Assembly (NCBI GenBank): GCA_020433785.1
Contig: JAGRCC010000619.1
Coordinates: 1 to 13,192, forward strand
Source: Anaerolineae bacterium
GTDB taxonomy: Bacteria > Chloroflexota > Anaerolineae > 4572-78 > J111
Direction: 5' to 3'
DNA length: 13,192 nucleotides
Below, one piece after another: positions 6,901 to 13,180 of this stretch; the first letter of the stretch is position 1; the number at the start of each line of letters is the position of its first letter. A model generated the notes under the pieces. It ran no database searches and was not told the DNA's origin. It saw nothing but the letters and a program-made list of their open reading frames with translations. A program made the translations under genes and the position numbers.

Positions 6901-8008
6901 AGACAAAGAGCCAGGGCTTTATTTGCTGGTTCAGCGCGGCATGCCGATGGAGTTGAGCCGCTACAAAAACAAACCCTGGCCGTTGTCACAGGGGTTTATC
7001 GGCCATGCCGTGAGAACCGGCCAAGCCAGTCTGGTCAATGATGTGACTGAGGTTGAAACCTGTCGTCCGGCTGCCTATCTGGCTCGCTCGGTGGTGGTGG
7101 TGCCAGTTAAACAGGAGGGTAAAGTGATTGGGGTTATTAACTTGGAAAGCACCAGCACCGATTACTTTACCGAAGAGGATTTGAATTTTGTCAATATCCT
7201 GGTCAGCCACGCTGCCATCGCGATTGACAACGCTCAGCTTTTTGAACAGGTCAAGCAAGCCAACCAATCCAAAACCGAGTTTATGAGTACGGCCTCGCAT
7301 GAATTAAAAATTCCAATGACCAGCATCAAGGGCTATGCTAAGCTGCTGCAAATGGGCGCCGGCGGGCCGCTTTCCGATCGACAAAAAGACTTTTTGGAGG
7401 TCATCTCCAACAATGTTGATCGGATGGATCGCCTGGTGAGTGATTTGTTGGATGTCAGCCGGATCGAGGCCGGGCGGATTCGTTTGGAAATTGGCGATGT
7501 GCAAATCAGAGAAGTAATCGATGATGTGGTTGAGTCGGTGCAAAACCAGGTTAAAGCTAAAAAGTTGAACCTAACCCTGCGCGTTGAGGAGAACCTGCCG
7601 GAAATTCGGGCCGACTACAACCGGATGGTGCAGATTATGACCAATCTGGTCAGCAATGCCTATAAATATACACCGGAAGGTGGCGATATTACCGTGACTG
7701 CCCAACCTTATTTCAACGGTGATGTTAGCGGCGTCATCCAGGGCATCAAAGTTACGGTCAAAGATACGGGTTACGGCATCAATCAAGAAGATCTGGCCAA
7801 TTTGTTTACCAACTTTTTCCGATCGAACGATCAAAATATTCGGAATGAGCCGGGCACTGGCTTGGGCTTGTCGATCACCAAAAAAATGATCGAAAATCAC
7901 GGCGGTGAGTTAACCGTTGAAAGTGAATATGGTAAAGGCAGCGCGTTTACGTTTATTACACCGCTCGTGAGCAAAATTCCGCCAGGGGTAGAAGTTGTCG
8001 AGCGCTAG
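3938..8008 (+). CDS. Membrane sensor histidine kinase with PDZ-like domain, multi-TM region and four GAF domains
   Basis: A hybrid-free sensor kinase of 1356 residues, predicted to autophosphorylate on His and pass phosphate to a response regulator. Order: a TM segment (about 17-40); an external PDZ-like domain (about 45-112; ARQQGIRSGDALIAVDD at 67-83); about eight or nine further TM segments (133-408); four GAF domains (about 445-590, 617-755, 783-925, 955-1100) joined by short coiled coils; HisKA with SHELKIPM (His1121); HATPase with N-box TNLVSNAYKYTP (N1236, N1240), G1 DTGYGI (D1276) and G2 GTGLGLSI (from G1306). The residue four after His is Ile, not the usual Thr/Asn. ATG 3938 is the first start after an in-frame TGA at 3914; no good Shine-Dalgarno precedes it. 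No receiver is fused or adjacent. The ligands of the GAF domains are unknown. Confidence 0.92.
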   Translation: MKTAFSSLRSRHSPSTRIFILTLLTVAIVFNILGLVFALQWSRVPFPGTLLYANLVVADTYNPAWSARQQGIRSGDALIAVDDTPVMSGRNLYLLLREQAVDDPAVLSIEPYMAQAAPPETQLTVTLTDFSLQDLLIFFWLPYIIGLIYLSLGLVIFRLRQVGRASDIFITFCALVSMLTSGLFDHYTLHFLTPIWLFILPLSGAALIHLGLEFPVASRFMRHQTWLRFVPYIVALIVGIANLYSLYFSANSRLYLTIRLWDFGFMGLACLLFLGLQLHARLFTLSAMVRQQTSIIFWSSIIAFGPAGLWLITNAVGWRTPFVWPIFAGVFIPVIVFPLAITYAMLRYRILDIDTVFNRGMVYTLLTLMVTIVYFIIVSFLGALFQESLFQDPIILAIFVVVLVIALDPLRQRIQTAVNRLFLRETFDYRQILQSYGRSLISAPLSSHHILELLVQQANQTLIPERSVVFLRDLTLGAFIVSYPSNDDTLQTVDIRFGLSDDLAQWLADTNNILQISPGGAAPDDVSISTEELARLNMLNIALCVPLLGSENLLGWLALGLKRSGQPYTSDDLLFLATLASQTIIALENAQLLEEAKRRAAELEALQTISANIQAEADADALLSSVVEQATNLLHAEGGLVYLLQPDQKTLKAVVSYNLDKDYTEFTVDSTYGIAGRVFTLGKPVVIDNYHTFSGRLQEFGDSKFGAVLGVPLQWGGKVRGVLCLMHKPHGLRFREDDIWLMKLFATQAAIALEKSQLLNEAQEKAHQLTTLGEVSLAISSTLDLDTVLIRIMQHAVQLLNAEAGSLLLMDAQGKTLRFEVVLGPSDDKLLGLTTPVGKGIVGTVAKSGEPLIINDVTSDLRWNVNFDEETEFKTKDLMCVPMLARNEVIGVIEVLNKQDASVFTDEDCALLMSFGGQAAIAIQNAQKFTLTDQALNERMQELQTLQMFDQQLQTSIELQTVLDVTLTYAMDALGLSIGAMGVVMQNKDKEPGLYLLVQRGMPMELSRYKNKPWPLSQGFIGHAVRTGQASLVNDVTEVETCRPAAYLARSVVVVPVKQEGKVIGVINLESTSTDYFTEEDLNFVNILVSHAAIAIDNAQLFEQVKQANQSKTEFMSTASHELKIPMTSIKGYAKLLQMGAGGPLSDRQKDFLEVISNNVDRMDRLVSDLLDVSRIEAGRIRLEIGDVQIREVIDDVVESVQNQVKAKKLNLTLRVEENLPEIRADYNRMVQIMTNLVSNAYKYTPEGGDITVTAQPYFNGDVSGVIQGIKVTVKDTGYGINQEDLANLFTNFFRSNDQNIRNEPGTGLGLSITKKMIENHGGELTVESEYGKGSAFTFITPLVSKIPPGVEVVER

Positions 8009-8013
8009 CCGGG

Positions 8014-10125
8014 TTACGGCTTCGCTTGTTCGACGGTAACCTGGCCCAACAGCACAGCATTCGGCGAGGGAGCGCGTGACTCCCCGATTAACGGCAATCG
8101 CTGGCCGGTTTGGGTCTCATACAACCCCGCCAACAGCAGATATTCGCCGGGTTGGGCGCTTTCATCCAACACAATTTCATAGCGATCGGCCAGTACGTCG
8201 CCTGTGATCCAGCGACTCGTCGGCCACAGGCCGTCAAACGGCTGCTGGTCGTGCTGGGCTTTGACAAAACCGTCAAGCGCAGTTAAATGGACAAAAACCG
8301 TGTAATCCTGCTGAGGTTGGGCCAACGCCTGCCAATAGAGGGTTACTCGCAAAACTCGCTCTTTAACATCGAAATAAGGAACTAACGCATAACCGATCAA
8401 GGCAATTTGGTTATCGATATTGCCTTGGGCCGGCCTCGGCGCTGGGGTTTCGGGTGAAAAGACGGCCCAAGTGTGGGGCTGTTCATTAGATAGGTGAATC
8501 AGCATCCAGCCGGGCGGAACCCGCTGAAATTCAATGCCCTCATCAGAATAAGTAAAATAATCGCCCATCGCCTCTCGGCGCCGCCGCGCCGTATCTGAGT
8601 CGATGATGATGTAGGCCGGAGCCTCCTTAGCTAGATAGGTGTCTAATTTAGCCCAAGTGTTAACATCGACCGGAATGCGCTCAAGCGTAAAGTGAGGCTG
8701 AAATTTCCATATAGGGAGCGATTTGCTCGGCCCAAAAATAACCTTGGCCGGCCCCAACGCGGTGGGATGATCGCGCTCCAACCAGGTTAATAATTCTTGA
8801 GGCGCTTCATTCGCGGCGAGATCCGATGCGAAGGGGTCAACGGTCAGGCTCCAGGCATCCTGCCGAATAGTGTCCACTGACCACCAAATGGCCCAAATCA
8901 CCATCCCGGTTACCAAAACAGCATAGCCGAGATAGATTGATCGGCTGCGGCGGTTAGCCCATCGTCCTAATTCTGCGGCCACCCCAACCATTGCGGCTGA
9001 GAACAGCACGTAAAACGGTCCTAAAATGGGAATAAGAAAACGCGACTCGATCAGAACTCGGGCATACCAGGCCGAAAAAAGGTAAAACGGTACGGCTAAA
9101 AAGACAAACATTAGGATAGTGAGCTGGTGTTGTTGAAATGTGGTTTGCAAGCGCTCTCGATGAAACAGGCTGAGCCAAATGAGGGCTAAGAGCAATCCGC
9201 CCCCAATGAGATACGCCAGCCAGGGTGGCTCAAAATTTCTGGAGGGAATGAGGGTCAGGGCCAATTCAGGATTAAGGCGCGATATCCCGCTTTGCAGTCG
9301 GGCCATCATCTCGGCGGTGGTGTGGCTTTGTAGATAGGTGGTCAACGTCGGCAGATCGGCGGCGTCTTCTACCTGACTTTCGGCCCAGCGATCCATCCAC
9401 ATCACATGGGTCGTCGCAAAGCTGTAGAACGGCTGCTCAAAGTGTCGCCAATTGTAGATGAGCAGCGGAGAGGTGGTCGCCAGGAAAACTAGGGGGACCA
9501 GCAGCAGTTGGGTTTGAGCCAAAATTCGGCGGCGATAATGCCAGAGCGCCACTGCCGCCCAAACGACCAATAGCAACAGCACCGAACTTTTGGTCAGATA
9601 GGCCAGTCCAACAAAGAAACCGGCCAAAACACAGTAGCGCGTTCTCTCAAAGCTCTTGATGAGAAAATACCAGGCCACCAGAAAAAGCAGCACCAGCAGC
9701 GTATCGGCATAAACGGTCGAGGCTCGCAGGTGGAATTCTCTGTTCCAGGCTAATAGAAAGGCCGCCAGCAAGCCTGTTGGTGGATTGAACAACTGCCGAC
9801 CAATGATAAATGTCACCAGCACCGTTAGCACGCCGACACCGAGCGTAATGAGTTTAGCCCACGTGAAATACGACCACTCTCGACTGGCAGCCGGAGCGAT
9901 CAGCAACGGGTACAGCGGCGGTCGCGTGCCGTCGGTCAGGGTTCCGTCTTCGCGTAGGGACAAGCCGAGTTCCAGATAGGCTGATTCATCGCCATCGCTG
10001 GATTGGGTGTTGAACAGCACTTTGGCCAGCCCGACCACCATAAATCGGGCCAGCACAAGGATTAATAAGCTAAGCAGTATAATTTTCCAGAGAGGTTTAT
10101 ATTGGATTGAAAGCACTAGCACCAT
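8014..10125 (-). CDS. Membrane glycosyltransferase, GT39/ArnT-like, with C-terminal beta-sandwich
   Basis: A 703-residue integral membrane protein of the dolichyl-phosphate-mannose mannosyltransferase superfamily (PMT_2 type), which move a sugar from a polyprenyl-phosphate carrier to a lipid, glycan or protein on the outer face of the membrane. Visible are a TM segment at 14-36, the acidic first-loop motif SDGDESAY (43-50) with the expected catalytic Asp, RPPLYPLL (68-75), about ten further hydrophobic helices to about 419 including GFFVGLAYLTKSSVLLLL (169-186), and ESRFLIPILGPFYVL (360-374). After a soluble stretch (about 430-565), a C-terminal domain at about 570-700 (VTLYWQAL, YTVFVHL, GEYLLLAGLY) reads as an external beta-sandwich. 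It starts 8 bp after the NUDIX gene, so the two are probably cotranscribed; the Shine-Dalgarno is weak. Its stop lies 5 bp from the convergent kinase stop. Acceptor and sugar are unknown. Confidence 0.85.
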   Translation of the reverse strand: MVLVLSIQYKPLWKIILLSLLILVLARFMVVGLAKVLFNTQSSDGDESAYLELGLSLREDGTLTDGTRPPLYPLLIAPAASREWSYFTWAKLITLGVGVLTVLVTFIIGRQLFNPPTGLLAAFLLAWNREFHLRASTVYADTLLVLLFLVAWYFLIKSFERTRYCVLAGFFVGLAYLTKSSVLLLLVVWAAVALWHYRRRILAQTQLLLVPLVFLATTSPLLIYNWRHFEQPFYSFATTHVMWMDRWAESQVEDAADLPTLTTYLQSHTTAEMMARLQSGISRLNPELALTLIPSRNFEPPWLAYLIGGGLLLALIWLSLFHRERLQTTFQQHQLTILMFVFLAVPFYLFSAWYARVLIESRFLIPILGPFYVLFSAAMVGVAAELGRWANRRSRSIYLGYAVLVTGMVIWAIWWSVDTIRQDAWSLTVDPFASDLAANEAPQELLTWLERDHPTALGPAKVIFGPSKSLPIWKFQPHFTLERIPVDVNTWAKLDTYLAKEAPAYIIIDSDTARRRREAMGDYFTYSDEGIEFQRVPPGWMLIHLSNEQPHTWAVFSPETPAPRPAQGNIDNQIALIGYALVPYFDVKERVLRVTLYWQALAQPQQDYTVFVHLTALDGFVKAQHDQQPFDGLWPTSRWITGDVLADRYEIVLDESAQPGEYLLLAGLYETQTGQRLPLIGESRAPSPNAVLLGQVTVEQAKP

Positions 10126-10133
10126 CTCGAACG

Positions 10134-10682
10134 TCAGGAATTCACGCTTACGTTATCGTTAGATTTTTCTTTGTCAAATTCCTGTTGTCCTAAGAGAATA
10201 GCTTTAGATTGCTGTGGCGCGAGGTCTCTTTTAATATATTGGGGCGATACCCACTCGTAGGAGAGAATTTCATAGGCGCTATGAGGTGTTTCATCCGGGT
10301 GGGGCTGTTGAGGATAAAGTGTCGGCCGACAGTAGAAGACAATCACTAAGCCCAAAGGGGTAGAACTGAGTGCTTCGCCCCCTTGCGGTTCACAAAAGAG
10401 GAGTTTTTTAACCTCTACCGTCAGGTTCAACTCCTCCTTTAACTCACGTTGAATTGAGGCAGTGGGGTTTTCACCCCGTTCAACCCAGCCGCCCGGTAAG
10501 CCCCAAGGATGTTGCGGTCTAAACACATGTTCGACCAACAGGACCTGTCCTAAATCATTAAAAACGACAGCCATCACCCCTACCTGATTGCGCGGCGCCA
10601 ATAGCTTAACCGCCAGGGAAAAGGACCACCTTAGCGGGATAACCTGTTGTAGCAAAATGGAAAGTGTTTTTTTTATATTCAT
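10134..10682 (-). CDS. NUDIX hydrolase
   Basis: Predicted Mg-dependent hydrolase of a nucleoside diphosphate linked to another group. The NUDIX box is GGWVERGENPTASIQRELKE followed by ELNL, matching Gx5Ex7REUxEE; the usual Gly near the end is Asn. It is preceded by FRPQHPWGLPGG, typical of a family with a hydrophobic N-terminal helix. The frame opens further upstream (TTG at 10730, ATG at 10727), but a good promoter on this strand places the RNA start at about 10731. I therefore prefer the ATG at 10682, which has GGAG about 11 bases upstream and gives 182 residues beginning MNIKKTLSIL. The gene precedes the glycosyltransferase by 8 bp on the same strand, a likely operon. Substrate is unknown; action on a nucleotide sugar would fit the neighbour but is conjecture. 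Confidence 0.88.
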   Translation of the reverse strand: MNIKKTLSILLQQVIPLRWSFSLAVKLLAPRNQVGVMAVVFNDLGQVLLVEHVFRPQHPWGLPGGWVERGENPTASIQRELKEELNLTVEVKKLLFCEPQGGEALSSTPLGLVIVFYCRPTLYPQQPHPDETPHSAYEILSYEWVSPQYIKRDLAPQQSKAILLGQQEFDKEKSNDNVSVNS

Positions 10683-10737
10683 CAAATTGAAAACTCCGGA
10701 AAGGTCAGCACCAATGTCGACAACCATCAACCCCTGA

Positions 10738-10766
10738 ATTATAACTCAAACGACTGATATTTTGAA
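10738..10766 (-). promoter_or_regulatory. Promoter of the NUDIX-glycosyltransferase operon
   Basis: On the minus strand TTCAAA (10766-10761), a 17-bp spacer and a perfect TATAAT (10743-10738) form a sigma70-type promoter with a start near 10731. This argues against translation beginning at 10730 or 10727 and for the ATG at 10682. Confidence 0.65.
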
Positions 10767-10821
10767 TTTGATTTTTGCCTTACAACAGGCCAAAATTCCT
10801 AAAGTTAACCGTAAATTTTTG

Positions 10822-10830
10822 TGTTATAAT
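10822..10830 (+). promoter_or_regulatory. Extended -10 promoter of the response regulator gene
   Basis: TGTTATAAT combines a perfect TATAAT (10825-10830) with the TGn extension, which compensates for a poor -35. RNA would start near 10837, about 28 nt before the GTG start. The promoter is divergent from the NUDIX promoter about 80 bp away. Confidence 0.65.
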
Positions 10831-10864
10831 TTAGTTAGAAACAACATAACCAAAGGAACAAAAT

Positions 10865-11254
10865 GTGGATACCCAATTAAGAATTTTATCCATTGAAGAT
10901 GATCCGGAGATGAGAGGGTTAATCCAACTGATTTTTGAACGACAAGGTCATCGAGTGATTGGCGTAAAGCAAGGCGATTTTGGGCTAGAATTTTTACACA
11001 GCCTGAAACCCGATGTTCTCTTGCTCGATCTCATGCTGCCCGATATTGATGGCTGGGAAGTTTATCAACAAATGAAGGACGATGAAGAGTTAGCCAAAAT
11101 TCCCGTCATCATTATCTCGGCCAGAAATCCGGAGCAAGATGCCGCTGAGGGCCATCAAGTGACCGGAAATGATCGCTTTATCGAAAAACCCTTTGAAATC
11201 AAGAATCTCATCAGTACGGTTAACGACGTCGCCGCCCATCTGCCTGTGCGATAA
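10865..11254 (+). CDS. Single-domain response regulator (CheY-like receiver)
   Basis: A 129-residue stand-alone receiver that accepts phosphate from a histidine kinase. The acidic pocket is EDD (11-13), the phosphoacceptor is Asp55 in LLLDLMLPDIDG, the switch Ser is S85 in VIIISARN, and the conserved Lys is K108 in FIEKPF. There is no DNA-binding or enzymatic output domain, so it should act through protein contacts or a phosphorelay. Start is GTG with AAGGA seven bases upstream (10853-10857); the overlapping ATG at 10863 is out of frame. It is its own transcription unit, with an extended -10 promoter and an intrinsic terminator. No kinase is adjacent; the large kinase ending at 8008 is the only one in the window and might be a partner. 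Confidence 0.93.
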   Translation: MDTQLRILSIEDDPEMRGLIQLIFERQGHRVIGVKQGDFGLEFLHSLKPDVLLLDLMLPDIDGWEVYQQMKDDEELAKIPVIIISARNPEQDAAEGHQVTGNDRFIEKPFEIKNLISTVNDVAAHLPVR

Positions 11255-11277
11255 TTGCTCGCCTCTTATTTTTTATC

Positions 11278-11310
11278 AAAAAGCCCTTCCAAGTTAGAAA
11301 GGGCTTTTTT
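11278..11310 (+). terminator. Intrinsic terminator of the response regulator gene
   Basis: AAAAAGCCCTT (11278-11288) pairs with AAGGGCTTTTT (11299-11309) around a 10-base loop, followed by T-rich sequence. It lies 24 bp past the stop codon and insulates the next gene. Confidence 0.9.
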
Positions 11311-11343
11311 ATTTTTCAGATCTGGGTCAATTTTACAAACCTA

Positions 11344-11373
11344 TTGACATCTTATGGGTAGATGTGTTAAAAT
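11344..11373 (+). promoter_or_regulatory. Candidate distal promoter of the HlyD-like gene
   Basis: Perfect TTGACA (11344-11349), an 18-bp spacer and TAAAAT (11368-11373). Transcription from about 11380 gives a leader of about 288 nt before the coding sequence. Confidence 0.65.
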
Positions 11374-11407
11374 GAGCGATAACTCAGTATTTTGAGTGTT
11401 TGCTCAT

Positions 11408-11461
11408 AGTTGTGTTTGGAGATGCTTTTAACCCGAACGGTGCTACCAAACGCAACTTTTT
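11408..11461 (+). terminator. Terminator-like hairpin in the leader of the HlyD-like gene
   Basis: AGTTGTGTTTGG (11408-11419) can pair with CCAAACGCAACT (11446-11457) over 12 positions with one G-U pair, and the T run continues to 11461. The 26-base loop is long, so efficiency is uncertain. Lying about 80 nt after the distal start point, it could attenuate that transcript. Confidence 0.45.
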
Positions 11462-11514
11462 AACAAAAGTCACGTATTAAAAGTAGGCCGTGTCACAGTA
11501 TTGATAGACAGGGA

Positions 11515-11538
11515 TGATACAACTTGGTGATACAACTT
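11515..11538 (+). repeat. Direct repeat TGATACAACTT, two copies
   Basis: TGATACAACTT occurs at 11515-11525 and again at 11528-11538, a 13-bp period. It ends just upstream of the proximal promoter at 11546, a usual position for an activator or repressor site. Function is inferred only from position. Confidence 0.5.
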
Positions 11539-11545
11539 TTGGGTA

Positions 11546-11574
11546 ATGACGTTAAACCCCTTAATTGATATACT
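11546..11574 (+). promoter_or_regulatory. Candidate proximal promoter of the HlyD-like gene
   Basis: ATGACG (11546-11551), a 17-bp spacer and TATACT (11569-11574) with an upstream TGA forming an extended -10. RNA would start near 11581, avoiding the leader hairpin used by the distal promoter. Confidence 0.55.
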
Positions 11575-11599
11575 AAAGCTAACAGTAAACCATACACCA

Positions 11600-11635
11600 T
11601 ATATCTGACAATCTGACTCAGCGGTATATCAGACA
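11600..11635 (+). repeat. Direct repeat TATATCWGACA, two copies, in the HlyD-like leader
   Basis: TATATCTGACA at 11600-11610 and TATATCAGACA at 11625-11635 differ at one base and are 25 bp apart. They lie just downstream of the proximal promoter, where a bound protein could block transcription. No regulator is identified. Confidence 0.4.
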
Positions 11636-11667
11636 TTCACAAACTATTTAAGGAAAGCAGGTGGGTG

Positions 11668-13110
11668 ATGAGTAAAAGTAAAATTTTGAAGCACAGTCTA
11701 GCTACAGTGATGGTAGCCTTAAGCATCAGTTTTCTAGTAGCTTGCGGTTCTGCCGAGGAGCCAACTCCGGAACCAGTTGAGGCCGATGCGGTTCAGCAGC
11801 CCAGAGTTGTTTCGGCTGAGGCGTTTGTGGTTCCGGTTAAGGAATCCGATTTGGCCTTTGAAACGGGAGGGCGTGTTGTAGCGATTGAAGTTGACGAAGG
11901 TGAAACGGTCAACGAGGGTGACGTTCTGGTCCAGTTAGATGACTCCGCCCAACAAACTGCTCTAGCAGAAGCTCAGGCGACCTTGGCCCAAACCAAAGCC
12001 CAAAAAGCTGAAGCCGAAGCTCGCCTGGCCGAAGCCGCCTCCGGGCTGGCCGAAGCAGAAGCGAACTTATCAAAAGTCAAAGCCGATCCCACTGACGCCG
12101 AAGTGGCTCAGTTGCAAGCCAGTTTAGCCAAAGCCGAAGCCGCTCTGGCCGATATGATCGCCGGCCCTACACCTGAAGAAATCGCCGAAGCCGGCGCTCG
12201 GGTGCAGACAACTCGAGCCGAACTCAACCAGGTTCAGGCCGACACTCGCGACGAAGATCTCCAAGCCTCCGCCGCGCGGGTACTCAAGGCGGAAGCTGAC
12301 GTTCGCGAAGCCCAGGATGACTATGATCAAGTTCGTTACGGTGATCCGGATGATGTGTTGGTGGCCGGAGTAGCTCTGGAAAAGTTTACGCTGGAATATG
12401 AAGCCGCCAAAGCGGAATACGACAAACTGGTCAATGGCGCTACGGCTGAAGAAATCGCCACGGCCCAGGCTAAAGTAGCCGAGGCCCAAGCCAGCCTGAG
12501 CCGGGTCCAAGCTGGCTCTACCGCCGAAGAAATCGCCCAGGCTCAGGCCGATGTTGCCGCTGCCCAGGCGCAACTGGATCACTTGCTGGACGGCGCCACC
12601 AATGAAGATGTTGCTATTGCTGAGGCCCAAGTAGAGTCAGCCAAGGCCGGAATTAGCACGGCCCGCGCCAACGTTGAAGCCTCCGAAACTCAGATCGATG
12701 TCAACCAGGCCCGGGTCGAATCGGCTCAGGTGGAACTCGATAAAACAACATTGAAAGCGCCTTTTAGCGGCGAAGTTAGCAGCCTCAACAACGTTGACGA
12801 GGGTGAGATTGTTCAAGCCGGCTCGAGCGTGGTGTCGCTGGGCGATACCAGCAAATGGCAAATTGAAACCGATGACCTGACCGAAATCGACATTGTCGAT
12901 GTTCAAGTCGGAGCCAATGTGACGATTAGTGTTGACGCCTTACCCGGTGAAGAGTTTGAGGGTAGAGTCGTCAAAATTACGCCTAAATCCGAAACCAAAG
13001 CCGGGGATGTGACCTACACCGTTTTAATCGACATCACTAAGGGGCCTACGGCTCGCTTGCGATGGGGGATGACCACCTTTGTTGACATTGAAGCCGGCCC
13101 GGAAATTTAA
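11668..13110 (+). CDS. Lipoprotein membrane-fusion protein, HlyD/MacA-like, of an efflux transporter
   Basis: Predicted extracytoplasmic adaptor of an ABC- or RND-type exporter. I start at ATG 11668, preceded by AGGAAAG; a GTG one codon upstream is possible. Residues here are numbered from that GTG. A signal peptide (7-26) ends in a lipobox FLVAC with Cys27, so the protein should be lipid-anchored. A split lipoyl/biotinyl domain flanks the centre: GGRVVAIEVDEGETVNEGDVLVQLD (68-92) and LKAPFSGEVSSLNNVDEGEIVQAG (363-386). Between lies a very long alpha-helical hairpin (about 95-360), rich in Ala, Glu and Gln. It is built of 26-residue repeats starting at 140, 166, 192, 257, 283 and 309, with signature AGxTxEEIA. 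A beta-barrel domain follows (about 395-478). The start of another gene follows 70 bp later. Substrate is unknown. Confidence 0.9.
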   Translation: MSKSKILKHSLATVMVALSISFLVACGSAEEPTPEPVEADAVQQPRVVSAEAFVVPVKESDLAFETGGRVVAIEVDEGETVNEGDVLVQLDDSAQQTALAEAQATLAQTKAQKAEAEARLAEAASGLAEAEANLSKVKADPTDAEVAQLQASLAKAEAALADMIAGPTPEEIAEAGARVQTTRAELNQVQADTRDEDLQASAARVLKAEADVREAQDDYDQVRYGDPDDVLVAGVALEKFTLEYEAAKAEYDKLVNGATAEEIATAQAKVAEAQASLSRVQAGSTAEEIAQAQADVAAAQAQLDHLLDGATNEDVAIAEAQVESAKAGISTARANVEASETQIDVNQARVESAQVELDKTTLKAPFSGEVSSLNNVDEGEIVQAGSSVVSLGDTSKWQIETDDLTEIDIVDVQVGANVTISVDALPGEEFEGRVVKITPKSETKAGDVTYTVLIDITKGPTARLRWGMTTFVDIEAGPEI

Positions 13111-13180
13111 GTCCATACACGGTTGATGAGAACACTTGTAGTTGAACAATTCTCAAAAGGTTAGACAAGTGAGGATGATT

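Noticed and set aside
10683..10730. Upstream starts (TTG 10730, ATG 10727) for the NUDIX gene
   Set aside because: A good minus-strand promoter has its -10 at 10743-10738, which would leave almost no leader; the ATG at 10682 fits better. Not excluded for a leaderless start.
13127..13155. TGAGAA/TTCTCA hairpin between the fusion-protein gene and the next gene
   Set aside because: Only six pairs with a 17-base loop and no T-run; too weak to call a terminator.
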